From: Bacillota bacterium
GTDB lineage: Bacteria; Bacillota; Clostridia; Oscillospirales; Oscillospiraceae
DNA length: 64,000 nucleotides
Direction of reading: 5' to 3'
Assembly: GCA_023386265.1 (NCBI GenBank)
Contig: JAEWKA010000007.1
Coordinates: 62,001 to 126,000 of the forward strand
Shown here: piece after piece, positions 1 through 8,347 of the stretch
Layout: every line of letters begins with the position of its first letter
Numbering within the stretch: position 1 is the first letter of the stretch
The notes under the pieces: model-generated
Told to the model about the DNA's origin: nothing
The model's input: only the letters and a program-made list of their open reading frames with translations
Database searches by the model: none
Made by a program: the position numbers and the translations under genes

Positions 1-107
1 AAACATAAGAGGTGCTATAGTGAAAAAAGTGGGGAGTAATACTATCTACTTTCTGCGTGGATAACGGCATATTCTCAATTCTGAAACCATAGTTTGGAGT
101 ATAAGAT

Positions 108-1238
108 ATGAATAAACTTAAAAATAATCTCAGCACTGAAGGCCTGCTCAAGATTAGTGAGCTTGCTGCGGCGGCGGGTGAAAGCGTTTCTACGGTCAAA
201 TATTACGTTAAGGAAGGGCTTGTTGAAACTGCCTGCAAAACAGGCAAGAACATGGCATATTACGCGCCTGAAAGCGTGGAGCGAGTGAAGCTCATAAGAA
301 CGCTTCAAAGTGTTAAATTCTATCCGCTTGCTGTTATAAAGCATATGCTCAGAAACAAAGCCGCGGGCGAGGCAGAGCTAGAACTTCTCGATACGATAAA
401 TAAGGCGGACCAGTCCGATTACTACGAGCGTTTACCGGTCACGGAAGCGGCAAAGGAAGCAAAGCTTAAACCGCGTGAGGCCGAAGCCATAATTAGCGCA
501 GGGTTGATTGTCCCCGTGATGAGCGGACACAACCGCATGTGCACCCACGGAGACTGCCGTCTCATGAAGCTTGTGAAAAAGCGCATGCTGGCCGGTATTC
601 CGCTTGAGCAGACAATTAAGACTTTTTCAATGTATGAAACCCATCTGCGGGAGACAACGAAAAGAGATATCGAGTGCCTCGTTCGTGAAAGTATTCTCAC
701 AAAAGCCCTCAGCACAGAGGACATTATGAACATCATTAACGTATCCGACGAAACATTGGATAGCTTCATAGGCATGAAGCGTTATGCCATGAATGCATCG
801 CTGGGCGCCGAATATATAGCAAAGACCGAGAAACTGCTGCCGCGGCTTGACGCCTTTGGTAAGGGGATAACAGAGATACTGAAGGCGCTTTCTTACGCCG
901 AAACAGCCGGAAGACTTGAAAAATCGCTTGCGGGGCAGGAAAGCTCTGATAAGATGCTGGCTCTTTACAGCGAAATTCTCCGTATCGGGGGAACCGGATT
1001 ATCCAATACGCTATCGGTTCTCGTCAGAGCGGGCAGTTATTTAAAAGAAGCCGCGCCGAGAACAGACAGCGCAGAAATGGACATGGTACACGATGCGCTT
1101 AGGCTTGGCTTCATGACCTTCGCACCTGAGGAGCTTGGCTGCGAGCCTTTAAAAGCTAGAGAGGAGTTCTCTCGAAATACGTTGGACAAAACCTTTTCGG
1201 AATCCGTTCTGCAACTCATACAAAAGCTGCAGGATTAA
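108..1238 (+). CDS. MerR-family regulator with two MerR-like domains
   Basis: Predicted DNA-binding transcriptional regulator of 376 residues. Residues about 14-80 form a typical MerR winged helix-turn-helix, with the SVSTVKYYVKEGL recognition region near residues 26-38. Residues about 105-175 look like a second, more divergent copy, with an 'AGLIVPV' wing-like segment followed by a basic helix. The rest is helical and probably binds an effector or dimerises; I see no known ligand domain. A ribosome binding site (GGAG) precedes the ATG. It is first in a same-strand series with the SCP2-like, aminotransferase and transketolase genes, so it probably regulates them. Ordinary MerR proteins are shorter (120-280 residues) and have one such domain. 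The MerR assignment is secure; the tandem reading and the targets are inference. Confidence 0.85.
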   Translation: MNKLKNNLSTEGLLKISELAAAAGESVSTVKYYVKEGLVETACKTGKNMAYYAPESVERVKLIRTLQSVKFYPLAVIKHMLRNKAAGEAELELLDTINKADQSDYYERLPVTEAAKEAKLKPREAEAIISAGLIVPVMSGHNRMCTHGDCRLMKLVKKRMLAGIPLEQTIKTFSMYETHLRETTKRDIECLVRESILTKALSTEDIMNIINVSDETLDSFIGMKRYAMNASLGAEYIAKTEKLLPRLDAFGKGITEILKALSYAETAGRLEKSLAGQESSDKMLALYSEILRIGGTGLSNTLSVLVRAGSYLKEAAPRTDSAEMDMVHDALRLGFMTFAPEELGCEPLKAREEFSRNTLDKTFSESVLQLIQKLQD

Positions 1239-1269
1239 AATAAGTGAGAGAAAACAAGGAGGAAATAGC

Positions 1270-2025
1270 GTGAAAGACCAAAACGCACTGGCATACATCA
1301 ACATGTTTGCGGTACTCAAAGACTTGGAGAAGCTCTGTGAGCTTGACGAGCATGCCAAAAAGCTGGCTGGCCCCGCAAAGCCTGTATCCATCAGCTTCAA
1401 CGTTGGAAACGGCCCTCAGGCGACTTTGTCATTTGCAAACGGTAAATGTACAATGACAGAGGGACTCGGAGGACAGATTAAGCTGAAGCTCTCTTCCCCC
1501 GAAGCCTTCAATCAGATGATTGACGGAACAAAGAACCCCCTGCCGTACGGCGGCCTAACAAAGCTCAAATTCCTGATGAACGATTTCAAAGAACTGACGG
1601 ATATCATGAACAAGTACCTCCGCACCGATGAAGCTTCGCTCAAGGACAGAAAATTCTTCGAAAAAAGCACAACCATGATGTTTTATCTTATCGCAAGCGC
1701 ACTTTCCGCGATCGGAAACAATGACGAGCTCGGAAAAATCAGTGCCTCAAAAATTCCAGACGGCTCCATCGCTATGGAAATTGCGGGCGGTCCCTGTGCC
1801 GAAATCGTAGTTAAGGGCGGACACATGACAACGATTTGCCAGAAGGCTAAGGATCCCCGCGCGTATATGATTTTTGGCGACTATGATACAGCGCGCGGAC
1901 TCTTTGACGGAACGGTCGAGTCCATGAGTGCACTCGCAGTCGGAAAAATTGTCATGAAGGGCTACATTCCCATGATCGATAACCTGAACAGGATATTGTC
2001 CCGCGTTGCGGTCTATCTCGCATAG
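1270..2025 (+). CDS. SCP2-like sterol/lipid-carrier domain protein
   Basis: Protein of 251 residues beginning at GTG after an AGGAGG-type site. The N-terminal half resembles SCP2 (sterol carrier protein 2)-like domains: alternating strands ending in an 'FANGKCTMTEG' turn, then a 'SSPEAFNQMIDGTKNPL' helix, which is the usual SCP2 pattern of 'edf..ll.G..np'. The C-terminal half may be a second related fold. No signal peptide or membrane segment is seen, so it is cytoplasmic. It lies 31 bp after the MerR gene and 11 bp before the aminotransferase, within one transcription unit. A distant paralogue closes the cluster at 5256. SCP2-like domains bind hydrophobic acyl or sterol ligands; the ligand here is unknown. 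Confidence 0.6.
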   Translation: MKDQNALAYINMFAVLKDLEKLCELDEHAKKLAGPAKPVSISFNVGNGPQATLSFANGKCTMTEGLGGQIKLKLSSPEAFNQMIDGTKNPLPYGGLTKLKFLMNDFKELTDIMNKYLRTDEASLKDRKFFEKSTTMMFYLIASALSAIGNNDELGKISASKIPDGSIAMEIAGGPCAEIVVKGGHMTTICQKAKDPRAYMIFGDYDTARGLFDGTVESMSALAVGKIVMKGYIPMIDNLNRILSRVAVYLA

Positions 2026-2036
2026 GAGGAATGAAA

Positions 2037-3299
2037 ATGAATACATATACTTATCCAAAGAATGACGAAATGCTGCAGAGAGCTGCGAAGGTAATTCCCG
2101 CAGGTGTTTATGGACATTTGGGTCCGGCAGAGGGCTGCTTTATTCCGATCAGTGCTTATCCGAAATTTTGCGACCACGCAAAGGGCGCCTATTTCTGGGA
2201 TTTGGACGGCAACAGGTTTATCGACTACATGTGCGCCTACGGCCCAAACATTCTCGGCTATTGTGATGATGATGTTGATGCGGCTGCAAAAGCACAGATG
2301 GACGTTGCCAACTGTACGACCTCACCATCGTATAAGATGGTTGAGTTTGCTGAGCTTTTGACGAACACTGTCGCGATGGCTGACTGGGCGTTTTTTGCCA
2401 AAAACGGCGGCGACGTTACAACACTCGCCATGCTGACGGCTCGTGCCGCAACAGGGAAAAAGAAAATCATCTTTGTTAAGGGCTATTATCACGGCGTAGC
2501 GCAGTGGACACAGCGCGCTGATGCACCTTGGGTTTTGAAGGGCGAGGTCGAAAACAACCTGATGGTCGATTTCAACGATATCGCAGGACTAAAAAAGGTC
2601 ATCGAGGAAAATAAGGACGATATCGCCTGCTTCATTTCAACCCCATATATGCACGGCAACTTTGTAGACAACGTTCTGCCTGCGGACGGTTACTGGCAGG
2701 CGGTGCGCAAGCTCTGCACGGACAACGGGATAGTCCTCATTATCGATGATGTTCGCTGCGGCTTCCGTCTTGATGTTGCGGGAAGCGACCATTATTACGG
2801 CTTTGAAGCGGATATGCTCTGCCTGTGCAAGGGCATTGCCAACGGCTACAACGTTTCCGCCCTCTGCGGAAAGGACTTCCTCAAGCCGGTCGTTTCGTCA
2901 ATAACCTACACCGGCAGTTATTGGATGAGCGCTGTTCCGTTTGCCGCCGGTATGGCTGCCATAAATAAAATGAAGAAGCTCGGCGGCGGCGCGAAGCACC
3001 TTGAGCTGGGACGTCGAGTGTGCGACGGAGTTGCTAAGGCAGCAAAGGAGAACGGAGTCAACCTGAGTATCAGCGGCGAGCCCTGCATGTTCTATATGAT
3101 AATCAAAGATGACGACAGCCTGCTGCTCCATCAGGAATGGATAGCAGAGCTAGTAAAGCGCGGAGTCTTTATGACGAACCACCACAACCATTTCACTAAT
3201 CTTGCGCTCTCCGACGAGGATATAAACTATACAGCCGAAGTCGCGGACGAGGCTTTCAAGGTGCTCGTTAAAAACCACCCCGAAATTTATAAAAAGTAG
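2037..3299 (+). CDS. Class III PLP-dependent aminotransferase, glutamate-1-semialdehyde-aminomutase-like
   Basis: Fold-type I, class III PLP enzyme of 420 residues. The 'YYHG' segment, the 'IIDDVRCGFR' motif (usually DEV..GFR) and the PLP-lysine region 'CLCKGIANGYNVSAL' are all visible. I place the start at the second ATG (2037), because an ATG at 2031 would sit one base from the AGGAGG site. It resembles HemL in its N-terminal 'AAKVIPAGVYG' and overall plan. True HemL is elsewhere in the window (31167-32456) inside a heme operon, so this is probably a substrate-divergent aminotransferase or aminomutase. Its neighbours, a split transketolase and two SCP2-like proteins, suggest it transaminates a sugar- or keto-derived intermediate. 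The substrate cannot be read from sequence. Confidence 0.8.
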   Translation: MNTYTYPKNDEMLQRAAKVIPAGVYGHLGPAEGCFIPISAYPKFCDHAKGAYFWDLDGNRFIDYMCAYGPNILGYCDDDVDAAAKAQMDVANCTTSPSYKMVEFAELLTNTVAMADWAFFAKNGGDVTTLAMLTARAATGKKKIIFVKGYYHGVAQWTQRADAPWVLKGEVENNLMVDFNDIAGLKKVIEENKDDIACFISTPYMHGNFVDNVLPADGYWQAVRKLCTDNGIVLIIDDVRCGFRLDVAGSDHYYGFEADMLCLCKGIANGYNVSALCGKDFLKPVVSSITYTGSYWMSAVPFAAGMAAINKMKKLGGGAKHLELGRRVCDGVAKAAKENGVNLSISGEPCMFYMIIKDDDSLLLHQEWIAELVKRGVFMTNHHNHFTNLALSDEDINYTAEVADEAFKVLVKNHPEIYKK

Positions 3300-3313
3300 G
3301 AGGAAACTTCACT

Positions 3314-4180
3314 ATGGCACTCACAAAATCCGAATGGATTGAGCTGGAAAAGAAGGCATCCGCCGTGCGCCAGCTCACGCTTGATACCTGCTACTGGGCG
3401 GGAGGAGCGCATATGGGCGGTTCTCTCAGCGCAACCGATTTCCTAACGCTTTTATACTTTAAATATCTCAACTTCGACCCGAAGAACTACGCAGACGAAA
3501 ACCGTGACCGCTGCATAATAAGCAAAGGGCACATTGGCGTTGCGATTGCAGCTCTGTTTTCGGAACTGGGTCTGTTGGACAGAGAAGAACTCAAAACCTT
3601 CAATCTCACTGGCAGCAGGCTTGGCGTACATCTGGACAGCTGCAAGGTCAAAGGGCTTGAAGCCTCCACAGGCTCACTGGGACACGGCAGCGCGCTTGCG
3701 CTGGGTACCGCGCTTGCGGCGCGTGTTCAGGGCAAAAGCTACAAAACTTGGGTGCTTCTCGGCGACGGCGAGTGCGACGAGGGCAGCGTCTGGGAAGCCG
3801 CGATGGCAACCGCAAACTTCAACGCAACGAATCTTATAACCGTTGTTGATCGCAACAAGTTCATGATAGACGGCAACACCGAAGACGTTATGAAGCTGGA
3901 GCCCTTTGCGGATAAATGGCGCGCTTTCGGCTTTGAGGTCATCGAGGCGGACGGACACCACCTGTCAAAGTTGTCCGATGCCATGGAAAAAGCAATGCAG
4001 GCGAAGGATAAACCTGTCTGCTTGATTCTCGACACGCTTAAGGGCGAGGGCATCAGCTTCATGGCAGGCGACCATAAGTGGCATTACGGCGCGATGGACG
4101 AAACAAAGTATGAGCTGGCGAAGAAGGATCTGCTTGAATACGAAGCAAAGCGTCTTGCCCGTGTTGAGAAGGAGGCGTAA
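3314..4180 (+). CDS. Transketolase, N-terminal subunit (split transketolase)
   Basis: N-terminal, ThDP/Mg-binding half of a transketolase carried as a separate 288-residue protein. The ThDP-binding 'GDGECDEGSVWEAAMATANF' motif is clear, as are the 'SKGHIGVAIAALF' and 'GSLGHGSALALG' segments typical of transketolase. It needs the following gene for a complete active site. Split transketolases are common in anaerobes and archaea. They serve either the pentose phosphate pathway or dedicated C2-transfer steps in specialised routes. Placement between an aminotransferase and SCP2-like genes suggests the latter. GGAGG lies just upstream of the ATG, and the next gene begins 2 bp after the stop. Confidence 0.9.
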   Translation: MALTKSEWIELEKKASAVRQLTLDTCYWAGGAHMGGSLSATDFLTLLYFKYLNFDPKNYADENRDRCIISKGHIGVAIAALFSELGLLDREELKTFNLTGSRLGVHLDSCKVKGLEASTGSLGHGSALALGTALAARVQGKSYKTWVLLGDGECDEGSVWEAAMATANFNATNLITVVDRNKFMIDGNTEDVMKLEPFADKWRAFGFEVIEADGHHLSKLSDAMEKAMQAKDKPVCLILDTLKGEGISFMAGDHKWHYGAMDETKYELAKKDLLEYEAKRLARVEKEA

Positions 4181-4182
4181 GG

Positions 4183-5253
4183 ATGGGTGGAATGAATTAT
4201 ACGGTTGTTGACAGTAAGAAGTTGGCAACTGCTGAAATTTACGGCAAAACCCTTTGCGAGCTGGGCGGAAAGGACAAAAGAGTAGTCGCGCTTACGGCAG
4301 ACCTTGCCGGCTCAACGAAAATCGGTGATTTCAAGGAGAAATATCCCGATCGCTTCTTCAACGTCGGTATCGCCGAACAAAACCTTTTCGGTATTGCTGC
4401 AGGTATGGCAAAAGCGGGACTCATCCCCTTTATAAGCACCTTCTCCGTCTTCGCAAGTATGAGGGCGACCGATCAGCTACATACCGATATCTGCTATCAG
4501 AACGCAAACGTCAAAATAATCGGCTCCCATAGCGGAACCTCCTACGGTCAGGCGGGAAGTACCCATCACGCCATCGAGGATGTTGCAATGGTTAGATCCC
4601 TTGCGAACCTTAAGGTCATTGTTCCGGCGGACGGCTTTGAAACCGCGAATGCCGTTCGCGCCGCTGCCGCAATGGACGGCCCAGTTTACATCCGCATCAA
4701 CCGTGGCTTTGATATGAACATCTATGAAAACGAGGATTACGGCTTCGAGTTCGGCAAGGGCGTTCTGATGAACGATGGGAACGATGTGACCGTTATCGCA
4801 AACGGCTGCTGCGTATTTCAGGCAATTCAGGCGGCGAAAATTCTTAAGAGCGATTACGGCATCAGCGCAAGAGTCATAAACCTTCACACAATTAAGCCTA
4901 TCGATCGCGAAATTATCCTGAAGGCCGCGGAGGATACCCGTCGTATCATTACGGTTGAGGATCATACCGTTTTGGGCGGACTCGGAACAGCCGTCGGTGA
5001 AGTCGTTTTGGAGAGCGGACGCGCCTGCGCGTTCAAGAAGCTCGGACTCAACGACTGCTTCAGCGCGATAGGTTTCCATGAGGATCTCATGACCATGAAC
5101 GGCATCGACACCGAGGGCATTGTTAAAACGGCGGTCGATATGATGAAGCGCGCTCACGTCGTCGAGATTTCGTCAGACGGCAAAACGACCAAGGCTTTGA
5201 AGTTTGACGACCGCGACTTTGAGGCGGAGATCGACTGGACTGATGAGGTGTGA
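4183..5253 (+). CDS. Transketolase, C-terminal subunit (split transketolase)
   Basis: Pyrimidine-binding and C-terminal domains of transketolase/DXS type, 356 residues. The 'FNVGIAEQNLFGIAAGMA' segment carries the conserved glutamate that activates ThDP. 'GSHSGTSYGQAGSTHHAIED' follows, then the C-terminal regulatory-type domain with 'VEDHTVLGGLGTAVGE'. It pairs with the preceding N-terminal subunit. I chose ATG 4183 because GGAGG (4171-4175) is 7 bases away; an in-frame ATG at 4192 is possible. The last ~25 residues, after 'MMKRAHVVEISSD', are an unusual extension compared with ordinary split transketolases. Reaction: transfer of a two-carbon ketol unit. Donor and acceptor are unknown. Confidence 0.9.
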   Translation: MGGMNYTVVDSKKLATAEIYGKTLCELGGKDKRVVALTADLAGSTKIGDFKEKYPDRFFNVGIAEQNLFGIAAGMAKAGLIPFISTFSVFASMRATDQLHTDICYQNANVKIIGSHSGTSYGQAGSTHHAIEDVAMVRSLANLKVIVPADGFETANAVRAAAAMDGPVYIRINRGFDMNIYENEDYGFEFGKGVLMNDGNDVTVIANGCCVFQAIQAAKILKSDYGISARVINLHTIKPIDREIILKAAEDTRRIITVEDHTVLGGLGTAVGEVVLESGRACAFKKLGLNDCFSAIGFHEDLMTMNGIDTEGIVKTAVDMMKRAHVVEISSDGKTTKALKFDDRDFEAEIDWTDEV

Positions 5254-5255
5254 CA

Positions 5256-6083
5256 ATGAAGGATGCATCTATCACTCAGGATGACCTTTATGCCGCACGG
5301 ATATTTTTCAATGCCGCGCTCCCGCTATTAAAGGTCGTTATCCAGAGCAAGCCGAATATCAAAAAGAAGTTCGAAAAGAAAAACTTTGTGTTTCAGGTTT
5401 CGGCACTCTACGATAAGGCTCCCGGCGGCAAAATGGCAACGCATCTTGTTTTCAACAAGGGCGAAATCACCGTCAAGGTTTCCGAAATTCATCCGAAACC
5501 CGACATCGAGTTCGTGTTTCCTGATATCAAGAAGTTCATCATTTTCTTCTCCGGTAAGGGTATGCCCCTGCCGAAGATGAAGGGGATTATCAAAAACATT
5601 GGAAGCTTCGCCGCTGTTATGCAGGGGCTTCTGACAATGTCAAAGCTGCTGGGTTCGACGGACGCGCCGGAAGCGACAGAGGATCAGGAGCTGCTTGTCA
5701 AGCTGTTCTTCTATCTTCTGCCGAACGGCATAAGCCAGCTCAACAAGGCTGGGCACGAAAAGATACACGACTTTGCAGTAAAGTCCCCCGACAGAGCCTA
5801 TGCGTTTGCAGTCACGGGTTATCCCGCACTCAACAGCTATATCCGCTTTAAGGAGGGTAACTCCAAAGCGGGCAGAGGAGAATATCCCCGCTGTAAGCCG
5901 TTTTTAACCCTTCGCTTTGACTCTGTTATGCATGCGCTCGATATTCTCATGAGTAAGGGTGACATGGTAGATTATATGGCAAATGATTACCTCAAGGTTG
6001 AGGGCGCACCGGAATTTGCCGGCGTTGTCGGAGAATTCATGTTCATAGTCGGCGACTACGCCAAAGCCGCATATATGGATTAA
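5256..6083 (+). CDS. SCP2-like domain protein, second copy of the cluster
   Basis: Soluble protein of 275 residues. An upstream GTG (5250) overlaps the transketolase stop; ATG 5256 has GAGG at a 7-base distance and is preferred. The middle section ('KMATHLVFNKGEITV', then 'PDIEFVFPDIKKFIIFFSGKG', then a helix ending in 'LTMSKLL') resembles the SCP2-type fold of the protein at 1270. The later part ('HALDILMSKGDMVDYMANDYLKVEG') looks like another SCP2-style helix-strand ending. Two SCP2-like proteins bracketing three enzymes suggest a hydrophobic or CoA-linked intermediate handed between active sites. That is inference; no catalytic motif is visible. Confidence 0.5.
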   Translation: MKDASITQDDLYAARIFFNAALPLLKVVIQSKPNIKKKFEKKNFVFQVSALYDKAPGGKMATHLVFNKGEITVKVSEIHPKPDIEFVFPDIKKFIIFFSGKGMPLPKMKGIIKNIGSFAAVMQGLLTMSKLLGSTDAPEATEDQELLVKLFFYLLPNGISQLNKAGHEKIHDFAVKSPDRAYAFAVTGYPALNSYIRFKEGNSKAGRGEYPRCKPFLTLRFDSVMHALDILMSKGDMVDYMANDYLKVEGAPEFAGVVGEFMFIVGDYAKAAYMD

Positions 6084-6107
6084 CCAAGGGCTATTTAAAA
6101 TCCGAAC

Positions 6108-6144
6108 CTTCGGGATGGTGAAATACTGAAGCGCCATCCCGGAG
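6108..6144 (+). other. Inverted repeat (possible mRNA hairpin) before the oxidoreductase gene
   Basis: CGGGATGG (6111-6118) pairs with CCATCCCG (6134-6141), extended to about 11 pairs with one G-U, around a 15-base loop. There is no T-run, so it is not a clear terminator. It may protect or separate transcripts between the transketolase cluster and the gene at 6169. Confidence 0.45.
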
Positions 6145-6168
6145 AATAGCATTTATCGGAGACGAATC

Positions 6169-8247
6169 ATGGAATATACAAACTTGCTTTCGCCAGGAAA
6201 AATAGGAAATGTAATTATTAAGAACCGCGTGGTCATGTCTGCAATGCTGCTCGATCACGGTCGGTTTGATGGTACGCCGACCGAGCAGATGATGGATTAC
6301 TATGAGGAGCGGGCAAAGGGCGGAGTCGGACTGATAATAACGGAAATTACGCGCGTAAACGACGTCCACGGAGCGGGCGCCTTTGCGCAGTTAGCTGTAA
6401 GCCACGACTATCATATCGAGCCGCTTGCCGAAATGGTGAGAAGAATCCACAGGCACGACTGTAAAGTGTTTGTACAGCTGCATCATCCCGGACGTCAAAA
6501 TGTGCCGGTAACAATAGGGACACTGCCAATTTCAATTAAGCTGGAAAAGCTGTGGTCGGGATACAGAGATTTGTTTTATAAAATGGCGCCGCAAGCAAAA
6601 ATGCTTGGAGAAAAAGGTGCTTTAAAATCTGTAGTTGGGCCATCCAAAATGGAGCCTTGCAGTTATGCTAAAGCAAAAATCCGAGCTTTACGCCGATCGG
6701 AAGTTAAAAAGCTGATACAGCAATTTGTGGACGGTGCGGTAAGGGTGCAGAAAGCAGGAGCCGATGGCGTTGAGCTTCACGCAGCTCACGGCTACTTGAT
6801 TCAGCAGTTTCTAAGTCCCAATACCAATCACCGCCGAGATGAATACGGCGGCTCCTTGGAAAACAGAATGAGATTTTTGCTTGAAATCATCGAAGGAATC
6901 AGGAGTGCCTGCGGACTCGATTTTCCTATATCGGTCAGATTAACTGTAGATGAATGCTACGACAAAATCGGTGAAACTGGTAAGGGCTATACCTTAGAAG
7001 AAGGCATAAAAATAGCAAAACGTCTTGAAAAAGCGGGGATAGATGCAATAAATGTGTCCTCCGCGAATTACGAGACAATGAATTATTGGCTTGAACCCTC
7101 TTCTTTTGAACCCGGGTGGCGAAAATACATGGCCGCCGCGGTCAAAAAGGAAGTCAAAATTCCCGTTATCGCCGCAAATCTAATACGAAGCCCCGAACAG
7201 GCGGAACAGCAGCTAACCGAAGGAACGCAGGATTTTGTCGCTTTGGGTCGTCCGCTATTAGCAGACCCGCATTGGGCGCTGAAGGTTCGGGAGGGAAGAC
7301 CGCAGGATATTAAGAGATGCATTTGCTGTCTTTGGTGCTTTGAAAGCATGCAGGCGAATGCATATCTCGGCTGTGCGGGCGAATGCGCGATTAACCAGTC
7401 TATGGGGCACGAGCGAGAAATAAACGGCCTATCGAAAAACGGAGACGGCAGAGTAGTCGTTATCGTGGGCGCGGGCCCTGCCGGACTGACAGCCGCTGAA
7501 ATATTAGCTCGCAGAAATTTTAAGGTAACAGTTCTTGAAAAAGAGCCTTATGTCGGGGGTCAGCTGCAGCTTGCGGATAAACCGCCGCTCAAAGGCAAAA
7601 TAGACTGGTGCTTTGAGGATTTGGAGCGAGCGGCGAGGAACAGCGGCGCCGAAATTCTCTTGAATACAGAGGCTACTGCTGATAGAATCAAAGCGTACGA
7701 TCCTTACGCGATAATCATAGCAACCGGCGGATACTCGGTTAAACCTGATTCCATACCCGGGGTGCAGCTTCCCAATGTCTGCACCATTACGGAAATTTTG
7801 GATGGCACAGTAAAGCTTTCGGGAAAAAATGTCGCCGTTATTGGTTCAGGAATGTCGGGACTGGAAACAGCAGAAAAAATCGCGAAGGACGGAAATGTTG
7901 TCACGGTTATCGAAATGGCGGATAAACTTTCACCCCAGACCTATTCCCAGCATTTAGACGATATCATGCCAAGGCTTAACAGCTTAAGCGTCCGGTTTAT
8001 CACAGGTCATAAGCTTGTGAAGATTTCTGGAAACAGTATCACAATCGAAGGCGTCGGCAGCGGACAGGTTCAGACCTTAGGGTCGGATAACGTCGTGCTT
8101 TCGGTTGGCGTAAAATCGGAAAATAGGCTTTTCAAAGAACTGGAAGGGACACGTGCGAATGTGTACCTAGTTGGAGACGCAAAAAAGGCCGGACGAATCG
8201 CACAGGCAACACGTTCGGCTTATGAAGCCGCATTAAAGCTGAACTAG
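6169..8247 (+). CDS. Old-Yellow-type NADH:flavin oxidoreductase / 2,4-dienoyl-CoA reductase-like enzyme
   Basis: Protein of 692 residues with three parts. Residues 1-~350 are an FMN-binding TIM barrel with 'QLHHPGRQ', 'VELHAAHGYLIQQFLSPNTN' and 'DEYGGSLENRMRF' signatures. Residues ~384-406 are a cysteine cluster 'RCICCLWC...GCAGEC' that should carry the 4Fe-4S centre. Residues ~430-692 are an FAD/NAD(P)-binding module with 'VVVIVGAGPAGLTAAEIL' and a second 'NVAVIGSGMSGLETAEKI' Rossmann motif. This is the plan of FadH, BaiCD/BaiH and trimethylamine dehydrogenase, which reduce conjugated C=C bonds in acyl-CoAs, steroids or enones, or oxidise amines. The first cysteine pair is spaced atypically (C-I-C-C-x2-C). 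Substrate unknown; the SCP2-like and acyl-CoA genes nearby hint at a lipid- or CoA-type substrate. Confidence 0.85.
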   Translation: MEYTNLLSPGKIGNVIIKNRVVMSAMLLDHGRFDGTPTEQMMDYYEERAKGGVGLIITEITRVNDVHGAGAFAQLAVSHDYHIEPLAEMVRRIHRHDCKVFVQLHHPGRQNVPVTIGTLPISIKLEKLWSGYRDLFYKMAPQAKMLGEKGALKSVVGPSKMEPCSYAKAKIRALRRSEVKKLIQQFVDGAVRVQKAGADGVELHAAHGYLIQQFLSPNTNHRRDEYGGSLENRMRFLLEIIEGIRSACGLDFPISVRLTVDECYDKIGETGKGYTLEEGIKIAKRLEKAGIDAINVSSANYETMNYWLEPSSFEPGWRKYMAAAVKKEVKIPVIAANLIRSPEQAEQQLTEGTQDFVALGRPLLADPHWALKVREGRPQDIKRCICCLWCFESMQANAYLGCAGECAINQSMGHEREINGLSKNGDGRVVVIVGAGPAGLTAAEILARRNFKVTVLEKEPYVGGQLQLADKPPLKGKIDWCFEDLERAARNSGAEILLNTEATADRIKAYDPYAIIIATGGYSVKPDSIPGVQLPNVCTITEILDGTVKLSGKNVAVIGSGMSGLETAEKIAKDGNVVTVIEMADKLSPQTYSQHLDDIMPRLNSLSVRFITGHKLVKISGNSITIEGVGSGQVQTLGSDNVVLSVGVKSENRLFKELEGTRANVYLVGDAKKAGRIAQATRSAYEAALKLN

Positions 8248-8347
8248 GAACGGAAGCTCTACTCAAATAAGCACTTTTACTACCTATGCAAATTGCTCCG
8301 AAAAAAGAAAAGCGTTTTAATATTTTGATGACAATGGAGATGGTTTA

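Noticed and set aside
2037..3299. Second hemL
   Set aside because: It looks like HemL in plan, but it sits away from the heme operon, has a changed DDVRCGFR motif and lies with transketolase genes; a specialised aminotransferase is more likely.
3314..5253. Sulfosugar transketolase (sulfo-TK pathway) feeding sulfoacetaldehyde to the Xsc-like enzyme
   Set aside because: Chemically attractive, but the clusters are ~38 kb apart, and no sulfoquinovosidase, isomerase or sulfonate-specific neighbour is seen.
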